A stretch of 64,000 bases of DNA, from positions 801,733 through 865,732 of the forward strand of contig CP012157.1 in NCBI GenBank assembly GCA_001602455.1, read 5' to 3'. The notes under the pieces were generated by a model. It was given only the letters and a program-made list of their open reading frames with translations, searched no databases and was not told where the DNA came from. The first letter of the stretch is position 1; each line of letters begins with the position of its first letter. Origin of the DNA: Betaproteobacteria bacterium UKL13-2 (GTDB lineage: Bacteria > Pseudomonadota > Gammaproteobacteria > Burkholderiales > Usitatibacteraceae). A program made the position numbers and the translations under genes. Shown here one piece after another: positions 56,413 through 63,205 of this stretch.

Positions 56413-58560
56413 TTAGTGATATTCCAACCGTGCCGGGTGAGCACTTTCCAGAACGTTTAGCCGCCCGAGGTCGATCACCCTATCCGCCATCGCAATCGTC
56501 TCAGGCCGGTGGGCCACGATCACGCTAGTGACGCCGAGCGACTTAATCGCCGCGTTCACGAGTCGCTCACCGACCGTATCAAGGTGGCTGGTGGCTTCAT
56601 CAAGGAACAGGACCCGCGGCCGTTTGTATAAAGCGCGAGCGAGAAGAATGCGTTGTTTTTGCCCACCGGAAAGCGAAGTCCCCATATCGCCAACCAAGGT
56701 GGCGTAGCCCATCGGCATACGCACAATGTCGTCGTGGATGGCGGCATACTGGGCACATTGCTCGACCCATCCTTGTGACGAGACCTCCTCAAAAAAACTG
56801 ATGTTGTCAGCAATTGACCCGGCGAAAAGCTGATCATCTTGCATCACAACACCAATGATCTCCCGATACCGCGCTAGCCCCAGGCGGCCAACCGGTATGC
56901 GATCAATGAGGATGCCGCCCTTCTTTGCCGTGAGCAAACCGACCATGATTTTTAAGAGCGTCGTTTTGCCGCAACCCGATGGCCCCACAATCGCCACACA
57001 TTCGCCCGGCTTGACGGCGAAGGTGACGCCGCTTAGCACAGGCTGCTCCAGATCAGAATACGCGAAATGCAAATTGCGGACATCAATACTGGGCGCAGTT
57101 GCAGCAACATCGACCAGTTGCGTGAGGCTGCGCCCAACTTCGTCATCGGCAGCGTGTAAAGCAATATCCGCGACACGCTCGGTGTGCAAGGAAAGCATTT
57201 TGTATTGAATGGCAAGATCCACCAGTGCCGAAATGCGGCCGGTGAAGTTGCCTTTGTAAGACATAAACGCATAGAGCATGCCTACTGAAAAACCACCTTC
57301 CAGAACCATATGCGCGCCGAGCCAAACGATGAGGATATTCTCTGCCCCAAACAGGACGCTATTTGCCGCACCAAACCCTAGCCCCATTTTTTCGATCGCG
57401 ATGCCGCGATTAAAGTTATCGACGGCCAAGTTTTGCCAGGCACTCAATCGAATATCCCGTTTGCCGAAAAGCTTAATACTCTGCACGCCGCGCAGGCTCT
57501 CCAGAAAATGGGATTGTTGTTTTGCCGCGTGCACAATTTGCTCCTCGTTTGCGCGACGCAGTGGTGCGTACATCACAATCCGCAGCAGCGTGTAGAGCAC
57601 GACAGCCACGAACACGACAAGTGTGAGCTGCGGTGCATACAGCAGCATCATGATGAGTGTGGCAATGACCATCATGCCGTCCAGCACCACTTGAATGAAG
57701 CTTGATGTAATGAATGACTGAATCGTTCCCATCGAGCCGAAGCGTGACGTGATGTCGCCCAGATGCCGCTTCTCAAAGTACTCCATCGGTAGCTTGAGCA
57801 GATGCGCAAGGAGATTTGAGGAGACCTGTAGGTTCAGCGAGGTGCTCAAGTAGACGATAAGCCACGAGCGAAACGTGCTCACTGCGAGTTGAATCAACAT
57901 CAGCATAAAGAAGCCGATGGCCAATACCGTCAGCAAGTTGGTATCTGCCGAGGCGATGGCTTGGTCGACGACCAATTGCATAAAGAACGGCGACACCAGC
58001 GTGAACACCTCAAGACAAATTGAAAGAAGTAGTACCTGAATGAGGGCGCGTTTGAGTCCGACTACCTTGCCCAGCAGACTGAGCACGCGTATTTCGCGGC
58101 GCTCATCTTTTTTCTCAAAGCCCTCAGCAGGCAGCAATTCGAGTGCGATACCAGTGAACGCTTTGCCCACCTCAGCCCAAGTGCATTCGCGCAGGCCCCG
58201 CGCTGGGTCGTGGATGACGATGCCGCCAGATTTGACTTCGGTCAGAACGACAAAGTGGGAAAGCTCCCAGTGAAGAATCGCCGGCAGCTTGAGCTGCGAC
58301 ATCTCTTCCAGCTCGAGTCGGAGCGCACGAGAGGTCAGCTTCAGGTCGCCGGCAAACGCGATCAAGTGCGCGAGTGTCGCGCCCTTGATAGATACAGAAA
58401 AACGGCGGCGCAGCGTGGCCAGATCAGTCTTAAAACCAAAGTAGCTCGCCACCATTGCGAGGCATGCAACGCCGCACTCGGCGGCTTCTGTTTGCAGAAT
58501 GACGGGGGCTTTACGCTTGCCGGTGAAATCCAACAGGTCTTGAATGCGGTTTTGTTTCAT
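56413..58560 (-). CDS. Peptidase-containing ABC exporter (C39 domain, bacteriocin type)
   Basis: 715 aa with all three parts. C39 peptidase: QTEAAECGVACLAMVASYFG (catalytic Cys, about residues 24-43), HWELSHFVVL (His) and IVIHDPARG (Asp). Six-helix ABC membrane domain (about residues 165-440). Nucleotide-binding domain: GPSGCGKTTLL, LSGGQKQRILLARAL and VLFLDEATSHLD. Such proteins cut double-glycine leaders and export the mature peptide (CvaB/RaxB type). Its substrates should be the three GG peptides encoded opposite. Confidence 0.95.
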   Translation of the reverse strand: MKQNRIQDLLDFTGKRKAPVILQTEAAECGVACLAMVASYFGFKTDLATLRRRFSVSIKGATLAHLIAFAGDLKLTSRALRLELEEMSQLKLPAILHWELSHFVVLTEVKSGGIVIHDPARGLRECTWAEVGKAFTGIALELLPAEGFEKKDERREIRVLSLLGKVVGLKRALIQVLLLSICLEVFTLVSPFFMQLVVDQAIASADTNLLTVLAIGFFMLMLIQLAVSTFRSWLIVYLSTSLNLQVSSNLLAHLLKLPMEYFEKRHLGDITSRFGSMGTIQSFITSSFIQVVLDGMMVIATLIMMLLYAPQLTLVVFVAVVLYTLLRIVMYAPLRRANEEQIVHAAKQQSHFLESLRGVQSIKLFGKRDIRLSAWQNLAVDNFNRGIAIEKMGLGFGAANSVLFGAENILIVWLGAHMVLEGGFSVGMLYAFMSYKGNFTGRISALVDLAIQYKMLSLHTERVADIALHAADDEVGRSLTQLVDVAATAPSIDVRNLHFAYSDLEQPVLSGVTFAVKPGECVAIVGPSGCGKTTLLKIMVGLLTAKKGGILIDRIPVGRLGLARYREIIGVVMQDDQLFAGSIADNISFFEEVSSQGWVEQCAQYAAIHDDIVRMPMGYATLVGDMGTSLSGGQKQRILLARALYKRPRVLFLDEATSHLDTVGERLVNAAIKSLGVTSVIVAHRPETIAMADRVIDLGRLNVLESAHPARLEYH

Positions 58561-58745
58561 ACGATCAAATCACCTAAGTGAGTAGAAGTCACGCTACCCA
58601 ATACTGTCGTCCCTGCACACAACCACAAGGGTTGCGCCGGGCCGGGAGCCAATTTTGCGGTTGCCGAGGTGGCGGAACATGAGATCCCAAGCCCGTCGCT
58701 ACCGATGTTGTGGTTCTTGCGGCATGGAGAAATCGCCTTGCTCAC
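58557..58745 (-). CDS. 62-codon ORF between hlyD and the exporter gene
   Basis: Starts with GTG overlapping the hlyD stop (GTGA) and ends with TGA overlapping the exporter ATG (ATGA), so the operon's reading is continuous through it. The product begins MSKAISPCRKNHNIGSDGLG, with three cysteines, many Ser/Thr/Gly, and no double-glycine leader or clear TM. Overlap at both ends is a strong hint that it is translated, if only to couple the two genes. No family recognised. Confidence 0.5.
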   Translation of the reverse strand: MSKAISPCRKNHNIGSDGLGISCSATSATAKLAPGPAQPLWLCAGTTVLGSVTSTHLGDLIV

Positions 58746-60004
58746 ACGCGCCGCGCCATGCTGTAAAGCGGGTCGAGGATGAGTTGATAGAGCTTTCGAT
58801 GCTCAATCTGTATATCGGCGTCGAGCTGCATGCCTGCTACCAGCGGGTAATCTTTGCCGTAAGCCTGAATGGATTGTTGTTCGAGCTTTACCGTGATGCG
58901 GTAGCGCGGCTCGCGCATCTCGCTTGTGGCGATTTGCGCGGGTAGCTCCTGCGGGTTCACGGTCGTCTTCGAGATACTGGTCACTACCCCTTTGTAGTGC
59001 CCAAAGCGTTCGAACCTAAACGCCGCATAGCGCAAGCGCACTGGCTGCCCCACCGCCAGAAAGCCAATGGCACGGGACGAGACCAGCAAATGCGCTTCCA
59101 AATCTGCGCCTGCCGGCAGCACCGTTGCGAGGGTTGCTCCCGGCGCAGCCGGTTGGCCGACCTCGGCGAGGATCGCGGTTGCAACACCGTCAACTGGCGA
59201 GGTCACGGCCACGGCACGTTGCGATTCAAAGGTGGCGGCTTCCTGCCCGGCCATCGCCAGCGCGCGATCAAGCCCCGCGATCTGGGCATCTGCGCGTAAG
59301 TGTTGTAACGGTATCTCTTGCTTGAGTGTCGCCATCTCGCGTTCTAGTGCGAGCGCTGCACGCTGGCTGGATTGCAAAAGCCGTACCTGCTCCAGCTTTT
59401 CGTCTTCTCGTTGGGTGACTTGCGCTGCCGAAATGAAACCTTGCGCCGCAAGACTCTTAAATCGTTCCAACTGTTCTTCGGAACGATGCACGCGCTCACG
59501 CTGGGTAGCGATTTCATCGCGTAGCTGTTGCAATTCCAGCCCGACCTTTTCACGCCGCGAGATGAGCGCCGCCTCGTTCATCTTCGCCAGTGCGAGCTGC
59601 TTTTCCTTCTCGCCGACGAGCGAGGTGCGACGATTTTGCAGCTCCGCCGCAGCCGCTTCGAGCGTTGCGCCAGCCGCGACGGACTCGCGCTCAGCGGACA
59701 CCACAAACAACACATCACCGGCGCGCACTTGCGCGCCTTCAGCAACACGGCGCTCGGTGATCTTTCCCACCAGCGGCGTCAGCACGCGAACCTTGCCCTT
59801 ACTTGGTGTGAGATAGCCGGTTGCCACTTCCTTGCGGGTGTAGGAAGCGAGCGCCAGAAACGCGATAATTGCGGCGGCAAAAACTAACGAAACGAGTGTT
59901 AGCCATGCAAAGGATAATGGCCGGTACAACACCACTTCGCCGATGAGGTGTTTAGTCTGCGCGTGGAGCGCTTCCCTGCGAAAAAGTTCCGTGCTGTCGC
60001 CCAT
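58742..60004 (-). CDS. HlyD/CvaA-type membrane fusion protein
   Basis: 420 aa. One TM near the N-terminus (LVSLVFAAAIIAFLALASYT) after EALHAQTKHLIGEVVLYRPL. Then the lipoyl-like half GYLTPSKGKVRVLTPLVG, a long coiled-coil hairpin (about residues 125-235), and the return half AVTSPVDGVATAILAEVG. It bridges the peptide exporter to an outer-membrane TolC-like channel (not in this window). Its first 59 codons and the divergent promoter are copied twice downstream (61813 and 62461). Confidence 0.93.
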   Translation of the reverse strand: MGDSTELFRREALHAQTKHLIGEVVLYRPLSFAWLTLVSLVFAAAIIAFLALASYTRKEVATGYLTPSKGKVRVLTPLVGKITERRVAEGAQVRAGDVLFVVSAERESVAAGATLEAAAAELQNRRTSLVGEKEKQLALAKMNEAALISRREKVGLELQQLRDEIATQRERVHRSEEQLERFKSLAAQGFISAAQVTQREDEKLEQVRLLQSSQRAALALEREMATLKQEIPLQHLRADAQIAGLDRALAMAGQEAATFESQRAVAVTSPVDGVATAILAEVGQPAAPGATLATVLPAGADLEAHLLVSSRAIGFLAVGQPVRLRYAAFRFERFGHYKGVVTSISKTTVNPQELPAQIATSEMREPRYRITVKLEQQSIQAYGKDYPLVAGMQLDADIQIEHRKLYQLILDPLYSMARRV

Positions 60005-60035
60005 TTATTTTTTTAAACATATGTTGTTAAAAGTG

Positions 60036-60066
60036 TTGACAAGTATGGGGGGGGGTTAACTATATT
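60036..60066 (+). promoter_or_regulatory. Promoter of GG peptide 1 with G9 tract in the spacer
   Basis: TTGACA (60036-60041), a 19-bp spacer containing nine G (60047-60055) and TATATT (60061-60066). Downstream, CTGCC-GACGT-GGCAG (60075-60089) forms a small inverted repeat, and GGGG before ATG serves the ribosome. The copies at 62022 and 62671 keep all boxes. Spacers of 19-20 bp are longer than the optimal 17. Confidence 0.75.
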
Positions 60067-60113
60067 TGCAAGTGCTGCCGACGTGGCAGTAACACTTAAA
60101 TTGGGGTTACAAC

Positions 60114-60506
60114 ATGCGTGAATTGACAATTAGCGAAGCTGGTGCCGTGTCCGGAGGAAACCCAGCTGCAGGTGCAGTCGCTGCGGGGGGATGTGCAGTC
60201 GGCGCGGTGACGGGGGGTGCCGCTGGAATGGCAGTTGCAAATCAGACTGGAAATTCCGCAGGGGTTGGCATCGTGGCCGGCGCCGTCGGCGGGTGTGTTG
60301 CCGCGGGGGCGAACGCGGTGGTTTCGGTTGCAGCACGGAACGTTCCAAGCCAAACAGGATCAGTCGGCGCAGCTGGCGGCGCATTGACGGCTGCCCTTGT
60401 ATTCGCGGCGCCGACGCCTGACGATGGATCGGCGGGGCTAATGGATCCGTACTCTGGCTGGTCAAGGGATTACGACAACGGAAAACTTATCCCGATGGTC
60501 AGGTAG
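60114..60506 (+). CDS. Double-glycine-leader peptide 1 (bacteriocin-like)
   Basis: 130 codons. Leader MRELTISEAGAVSGG is a textbook GG leader (MREL-x3-E-x3-VSGG) for cleavage after Gly15 by a C39 exporter. The mature part (115 aa) is very rich in Gly, Ala and Val in membrane-compatible segments (GGCAVGAVTGGAAGMAV, GVGIVAGAVGGCVAAG) with two cysteines, as in class II microcin/bacteriocin precursors. Polar tail ending GKLIPMVR. No immunity gene is obvious. The target is not known. Confidence 0.85.
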   Translation: MRELTISEAGAVSGGNPAAGAVAAGGCAVGAVTGGAAGMAVANQTGNSAGVGIVAGAVGGCVAAGANAVVSVAARNVPSQTGSVGAAGGALTAALVFAAPTPDDGSAGLMDPYSGWSRDYDNGKLIPMVR

Positions 60507-60533
60507 GGCGATTCATCGCGGTATTCCATGGGG

Positions 60534-60567
60534 AGCCGAAGGGCAGTTTCTTAGTTGCCCTTCGGCT
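60534..60567 (+). terminator. Strong hairpin after GG peptide 1
   Basis: AGCCGAAGGGCA / TGCCCTTCGGCT, a perfect 12-bp stem with 10-nt loop. The following bases are not T-rich, so it may stabilise the mRNA end or attenuate, rather than act as a classic terminator. Confidence 0.6.
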
Positions 60568-60610
60568 GAATATAGAGATTAACCGATAAACACAACGCTG
60601 GTTTTGACGC

Positions 60611-61570
60611 TTGCACGCACCTACTGCTTTGAAAACTTTTCAATTAAAGATCGAAGTCCTGACGAATCAATATGTTCGGATTCGCTCAATCATGGCGTAT
60701 GCCCTCTTCATTTTCTCAACGTCGGCGATTGCTGCATCGGAAAGGGGCATTCTTTACGTGGTCGAGTCAAAAGACGGGCGACAAATTGGATGTGTTGTCG
60801 GGACTATTCATACGCACACTGCAACGGACGAGTTTTTAGGAAAGTTTGTAAAGCATTGCGGCCGACGGGGCCAGATCGTCATTATGGAAGTGGCGCCGCC
60901 TGTATCTCGCGAAGCTGCTCTAAAAGAGCAGAATCAGATCGATGCGTTGACGAATCCCGCCGTGCCAAGTAAGTTCCGGTCTGACCAGCTCGCAATCATT
61001 CAGTCGAATACCACGCGGTTAATGGCTGTTGGATTAGACGCTCAGGCGCTAGGCAAACTGCCGATTTGGCAATCGTCCTTCTCTGTGGCACTTGCTGACA
61101 TGAACCAATTCCTTCCCTCCCCGCGCGTAAACATGGAGCAACAGCTTTTTGCTAGTCTTTCCAAGGTGGGAGTAAGTGCCACTTTGGGATTAGAAAGGGC
61201 AATTGATCAGATTCAGCCTTATGCTCGCCTCAGTTACGAAGACCAGGTATACATGCTGAGTAGATCAATCGCTAATTTAGGGACAACTCGAACGAAAGTA
61301 TTCTTGGCTGCGATCGTCGACGCGTGGTTGATCGGCGATCATGAGAAGGTGCTTTCCTCTCTTGACCGGTATTCTCAGTCCGCTCGTGAGCGGAGGCTTG
61401 CAGATCAGACGATATTTGTGCGAAATGCACCCCTCGTAAAAGCGCTTGAACGATCTATAGCTGGCGAGGCGCGCCCCTTTACACTGATGATTGGCGCGTT
61501 ACATCTGGGGAAGTCGAGTGGTGTTCTTGCGTACTTTTCTGGGGCCGGGTATAGATTGCGGCAAGCTTAA
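60611..61570 (+). CDS. TraB/GumN family protein, exported
   Basis: Up to 319 codons from TTG at 60611. The first ATG is at 60692, but the RIRSIMAYALFIFSTSAIAA segment needs upstream charged residues to work as a signal peptide, so the start is uncertain. Family marks: CVVGTIHTHTATDEFLG (the GTxH motif of the N-terminal half), VIMEVAPP, and the C-terminal FTLMIGALHLGKSSGVLAYF (GxxH repeat). TraB/GumN/Tiki proteins are suspected metal-dependent peptidases. Enterococcal TraB shuts down peptide pheromone. Its place between GG-peptide genes suggests a role in peptide handling or immunity. Confidence 0.75.
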   Translation: MHAPTALKTFQLKIEVLTNQYVRIRSIMAYALFIFSTSAIAASERGILYVVESKDGRQIGCVVGTIHTHTATDEFLGKFVKHCGRRGQIVIMEVAPPVSREAALKEQNQIDALTNPAVPSKFRSDQLAIIQSNTTRLMAVGLDAQALGKLPIWQSSFSVALADMNQFLPSPRVNMEQQLFASLSKVGVSATLGLERAIDQIQPYARLSYEDQVYMLSRSIANLGTTRTKVFLAAIVDAWLIGDHEKVLSSLDRYSQSARERRLADQTIFVRNAPLVKALERSIAGEARPFTLMIGALHLGKSSGVLAYFSGAGYRLRQA

Positions 61571-61606
61571 GAGTGTTCCACTTAAGCGGTTTTGTTGGGG
61601 AATCAG

Positions 61607-61777
61607 ATGCGCTATAAATCCGCTAGCTTCTTGCTTGGTATAGGTACGATTTTTTTTGCCGTCATCCTTGTGATCCTCGACCTATCGTCGTTTGGGCTGC
61701 ATATGCTTCTGATCTTCATCGGGGCCGGGCTGCTGGACTATTCCTCAATCAAGAAAGTAAGCGCGGGCCGGAGCTGA
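61607..61777 (+). CDS. Small two-helix membrane protein
   Basis: 56 aa from the ATG at 61607 (GGGG 7 nt before). SASFLLGIGTIFFAVILVIL and GLHMLLIFIGAGLLDY are two membrane helices with a short basic tail (KKVSAGRS). It is 37 bp after the TraB-like gene. A small immunity or accessory protein is plausible by size and position only. Confidence 0.5.
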   Translation: MRYKSASFLLGIGTIFFAVILVILDLSSFGLHMLLIFIGAGLLDYSSIKKVSAGRS

Positions 61778-61785
61778 AGAAGGCA

Positions 61786-61812
61786 ATAAATTAGGGTCAG
61801 ACACCATTTTCT
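61786..61812 (+). repeat. Breakpoint motif at the first duplicated cassette
   Basis: ATAAATTAGGGTCAGACACC, then ATTTTCT, one base different in the core from the others. The copied hlyD sequence begins at the next base. Confidence 0.85.
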
Positions 61813-61990
61813 CTTCCTTGCGGGTGTAGGAAGCGAGCGCCAGAAACGCGATAATTGCGGCGGCAAAAACTAACGAAACGAGTGTTAGCCATGCAAAGGA
61901 TAATGGCCGGTACAACACCACTTCGCCGATGAGGTGTTTAGTCTGCGCGTGGAGCGCTTCCCTGCGAAAAAGTTCCGTGCTGTCGCCCAT
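61813..61990 (-). pseudogene. hlyD 5' fragment, copy 1
   Basis: 178 bp, essentially identical to 59827-60004 (the first 59 codons of hlyD). The frame runs out through the breakpoint motif (reading ...TRKE-EKMVSDPN). It encodes the TM helix only, so it could at most make a short membrane peptide. Confidence 0.92.
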
Positions 61991-62021
61991 TTATTTTTTT
62001 AAACATATGTTGTTAAAAGTG

Positions 62022-62053
62022 TTGACAAGTATGGGGGGGGGGTTAACTATATT
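62022..62053 (+). promoter_or_regulatory. Promoter of GG peptide 2 with G10 tract
   Basis: TTGACA (62022-62027), a 20-bp spacer with ten G (62033-62042) and TATATT (62048-62053). One G longer than the other two copies. The inverted repeat downstream has the same arms with a different centre (CTGCC-GGTGT-GGCAG). Confidence 0.75.
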
Positions 62054-62100
62054 TGCAAGTGCTGCCGGTGTGGCAGTAACAATTAAATTGGGGTTACAAC

Positions 62101-62502
62101 ATGCGTGAGCTAAGTGTGAATGAAGTTGGGTTTGTTTCGGGGGGTAATGGATGTTCCGGTCCCGGTAGTGGGGGATCTGGTTCGTCGGGAAGTGGGGGAT
62201 CTGGGTCAGGCACCACAGTAACATGCAGCTCCCTGCCTAATGGTGGTGGCCAGTGCACGACAAGAACTGGAAACACGTCGGTTACGACTACTTTCAATTC
62301 AAGTGGCACCGCGACAGCAGTGACGACGTGTACCAATTCTGGTGGACGTGGTTCTGTTGGGGGATTCTTCAGATGGGTTCTCGGGATCGAGGGCAGCGGG
62401 GATTCAGGGTCATGCCAGACCTATAAACTCGAAATAAATTGGGGTCAGACACCATTTTCTCTTCCTTGCGGGTGTAGGAAGCGAGCGCCAGAAACGCGAT
62501 AA
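62101..62502 (+). CDS. Double-glycine-leader peptide 2 (C-terminus altered by a repeat)
   Basis: 133 codons. Leader MRELSVNEVGFVSGG. The mature part starts NGCSG, then a Gly/Ser linker-like run, then CSSLPNGGGQCTTRTGNTSV, TTCTNSGGRGSVGGFFRWVL and SCQTYKLEI. After KLEI the last ~20 codons are encoded by the breakpoint motif and by copied hlyD sequence, so the tail (NWGQTPFSLPCGCRKRAPET) is foreign. Peptide 3 shows the likely native end. Confidence 0.82.
   Translation: MRELSVNEVGFVSGGNGCSGPGSGGSGSSGSGGSGSGTTVTCSSLPNGGGQCTTRTGNTSVTTTFNSSGTATAVTTCTNSGGRGSVGGFFRWVLGIEGSGDSGSCQTYKLEINWGQTPFSLPCGCRKRAPETR
62434..62460 (+). repeat. Breakpoint motif at the second duplicated cassette
   Basis: ATAAATTGGGGTCAGACACC, then ATTTTCT. 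It lies inside the end of peptide gene 2, directly before copied hlyD sequence. Confidence 0.88.
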
Positions 62503-62638
62503 TTGCGGCGGCAAAAACTAACGAAACGAGTGTTAGCCATGCAAAGGATAATGGCCGGTATAACACCACTTCGCCGATGAGGTGTTTAGTCTGCGCGTGT
62601 AGCGCTTCCCTGCGAAAAAGTTCCGTGCCGTCGCCCAT
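62461..62638 (-). pseudogene. hlyD 5' fragment, copy 2
   Basis: 178 bp again matching 59827-60004, with a few base changes (MGDGTELF instead of MGDSTELF). Not a working adaptor gene. Confidence 0.92.
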
Positions 62639-62670
62639 TTATTTTTTTTAAACATATGTTGTTAAAAGTG

Positions 62671-62701
62671 TTGACAAGTATGGGGGGGGGTTAACTATAT
62701 T
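62671..62701 (+). promoter_or_regulatory. Promoter of GG peptide 3 with G9 tract
   Basis: TTGACA (62671-62676), 19-bp spacer with nine G (62682-62690), TATATT (62696-62701), and the CTGCC-GATGT-GGCAG inverted repeat downstream. Confidence 0.75.
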
Positions 62702-62748
62702 TGCAAGTGCTGCCGATGTGGCAGTAACAATTAAATTGGGGTTACAAC

Positions 62749-63105
62749 ATGCGTGAGCTAAGTGTGAATGAAGTTGGGTTTGTTTCGGGGGGTAACGGAT
62801 GTTCCGGTTCCGGTAGTGGGGGGTCTGGTTCGTCGGGGAGTGGGGGGTCTGGGGCAGGCTCCACAACAACATGCAGCTCCCTGCCTAATGGTGGTGGCCA
62901 GTGCACGACAAGAACTGGAAACACGTCGGTTACGACTACTTTCAATTCAAGTGGCACCGCGACAGCAGTGACGACGTGTACCAATTCTGGTGGACGTGGT
63001 TCTGTTGCGGGATTCTTCGCAAGGGTTTTCGGGTTCGAAGGCAATGGGAGTTCGTCGTCATGCCAGCAATATAAACTCGAGATACAGGCGCCGAGGTACG
63101 GGTGA
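62749..63105 (+). CDS. Double-glycine-leader peptide 3
   Basis: 118 codons. Leader identical to peptide 2 (MRELSVNEVGFVSGG) and mature part about 85-90% identical, with the same five-cysteine layout (NGCSG, TCSS, GQCT, TTCT, SSCQ). Substitutions cluster in the Gly/Ser run and near GFFARVFGFEGNGS. The end, YKLEIQAPRYG, is probably the native C-terminus. Ser/Thr/Gly-rich and hydrophilic, unlike peptide 1. Confidence 0.85.
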   Translation: MRELSVNEVGFVSGGNGCSGSGSGGSGSSGSGGSGAGSTTTCSSLPNGGGQCTTRTGNTSVTTTFNSSGTATAVTTCTNSGGRGSVAGFFARVFGFEGNGSSSSCQQYKLEIQAPRYG

Positions 63106-63151
63106 CCATCAATATTTGGCTGATCCAGTGATTCTAGTCAGCCACTAGGGT

Positions 63152-63179
63152 AGCGGGGCGTGCTTTTGCCCCGCTTTTT
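63152..63179 (+). terminator. Rho-independent terminator after GG peptide 3
   Basis: AGCGGGGC / GCCCCGCT, 8-nt loop, then TTTT. Confidence 0.9.
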
Positions 63180-63205
63180 CGCTTCGTTTTTGGCTTAAAT
63201 TCGTT

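Noticed and set aside
59067-59816. Long plus-strand open frame (249 codons, Ala/Ser/Arg-rich) opposite hlyD
   Set aside because: It lies wholly within hlyD coding sequence on the other strand and has the composition of an antisense shadow. No start signal.
61745-61990. An apparently complete 81-codon gene starting MGDSTELF
   Set aside because: It is the copied first 59 codons of hlyD running into repeat and intergenic DNA. No independent function is supported.
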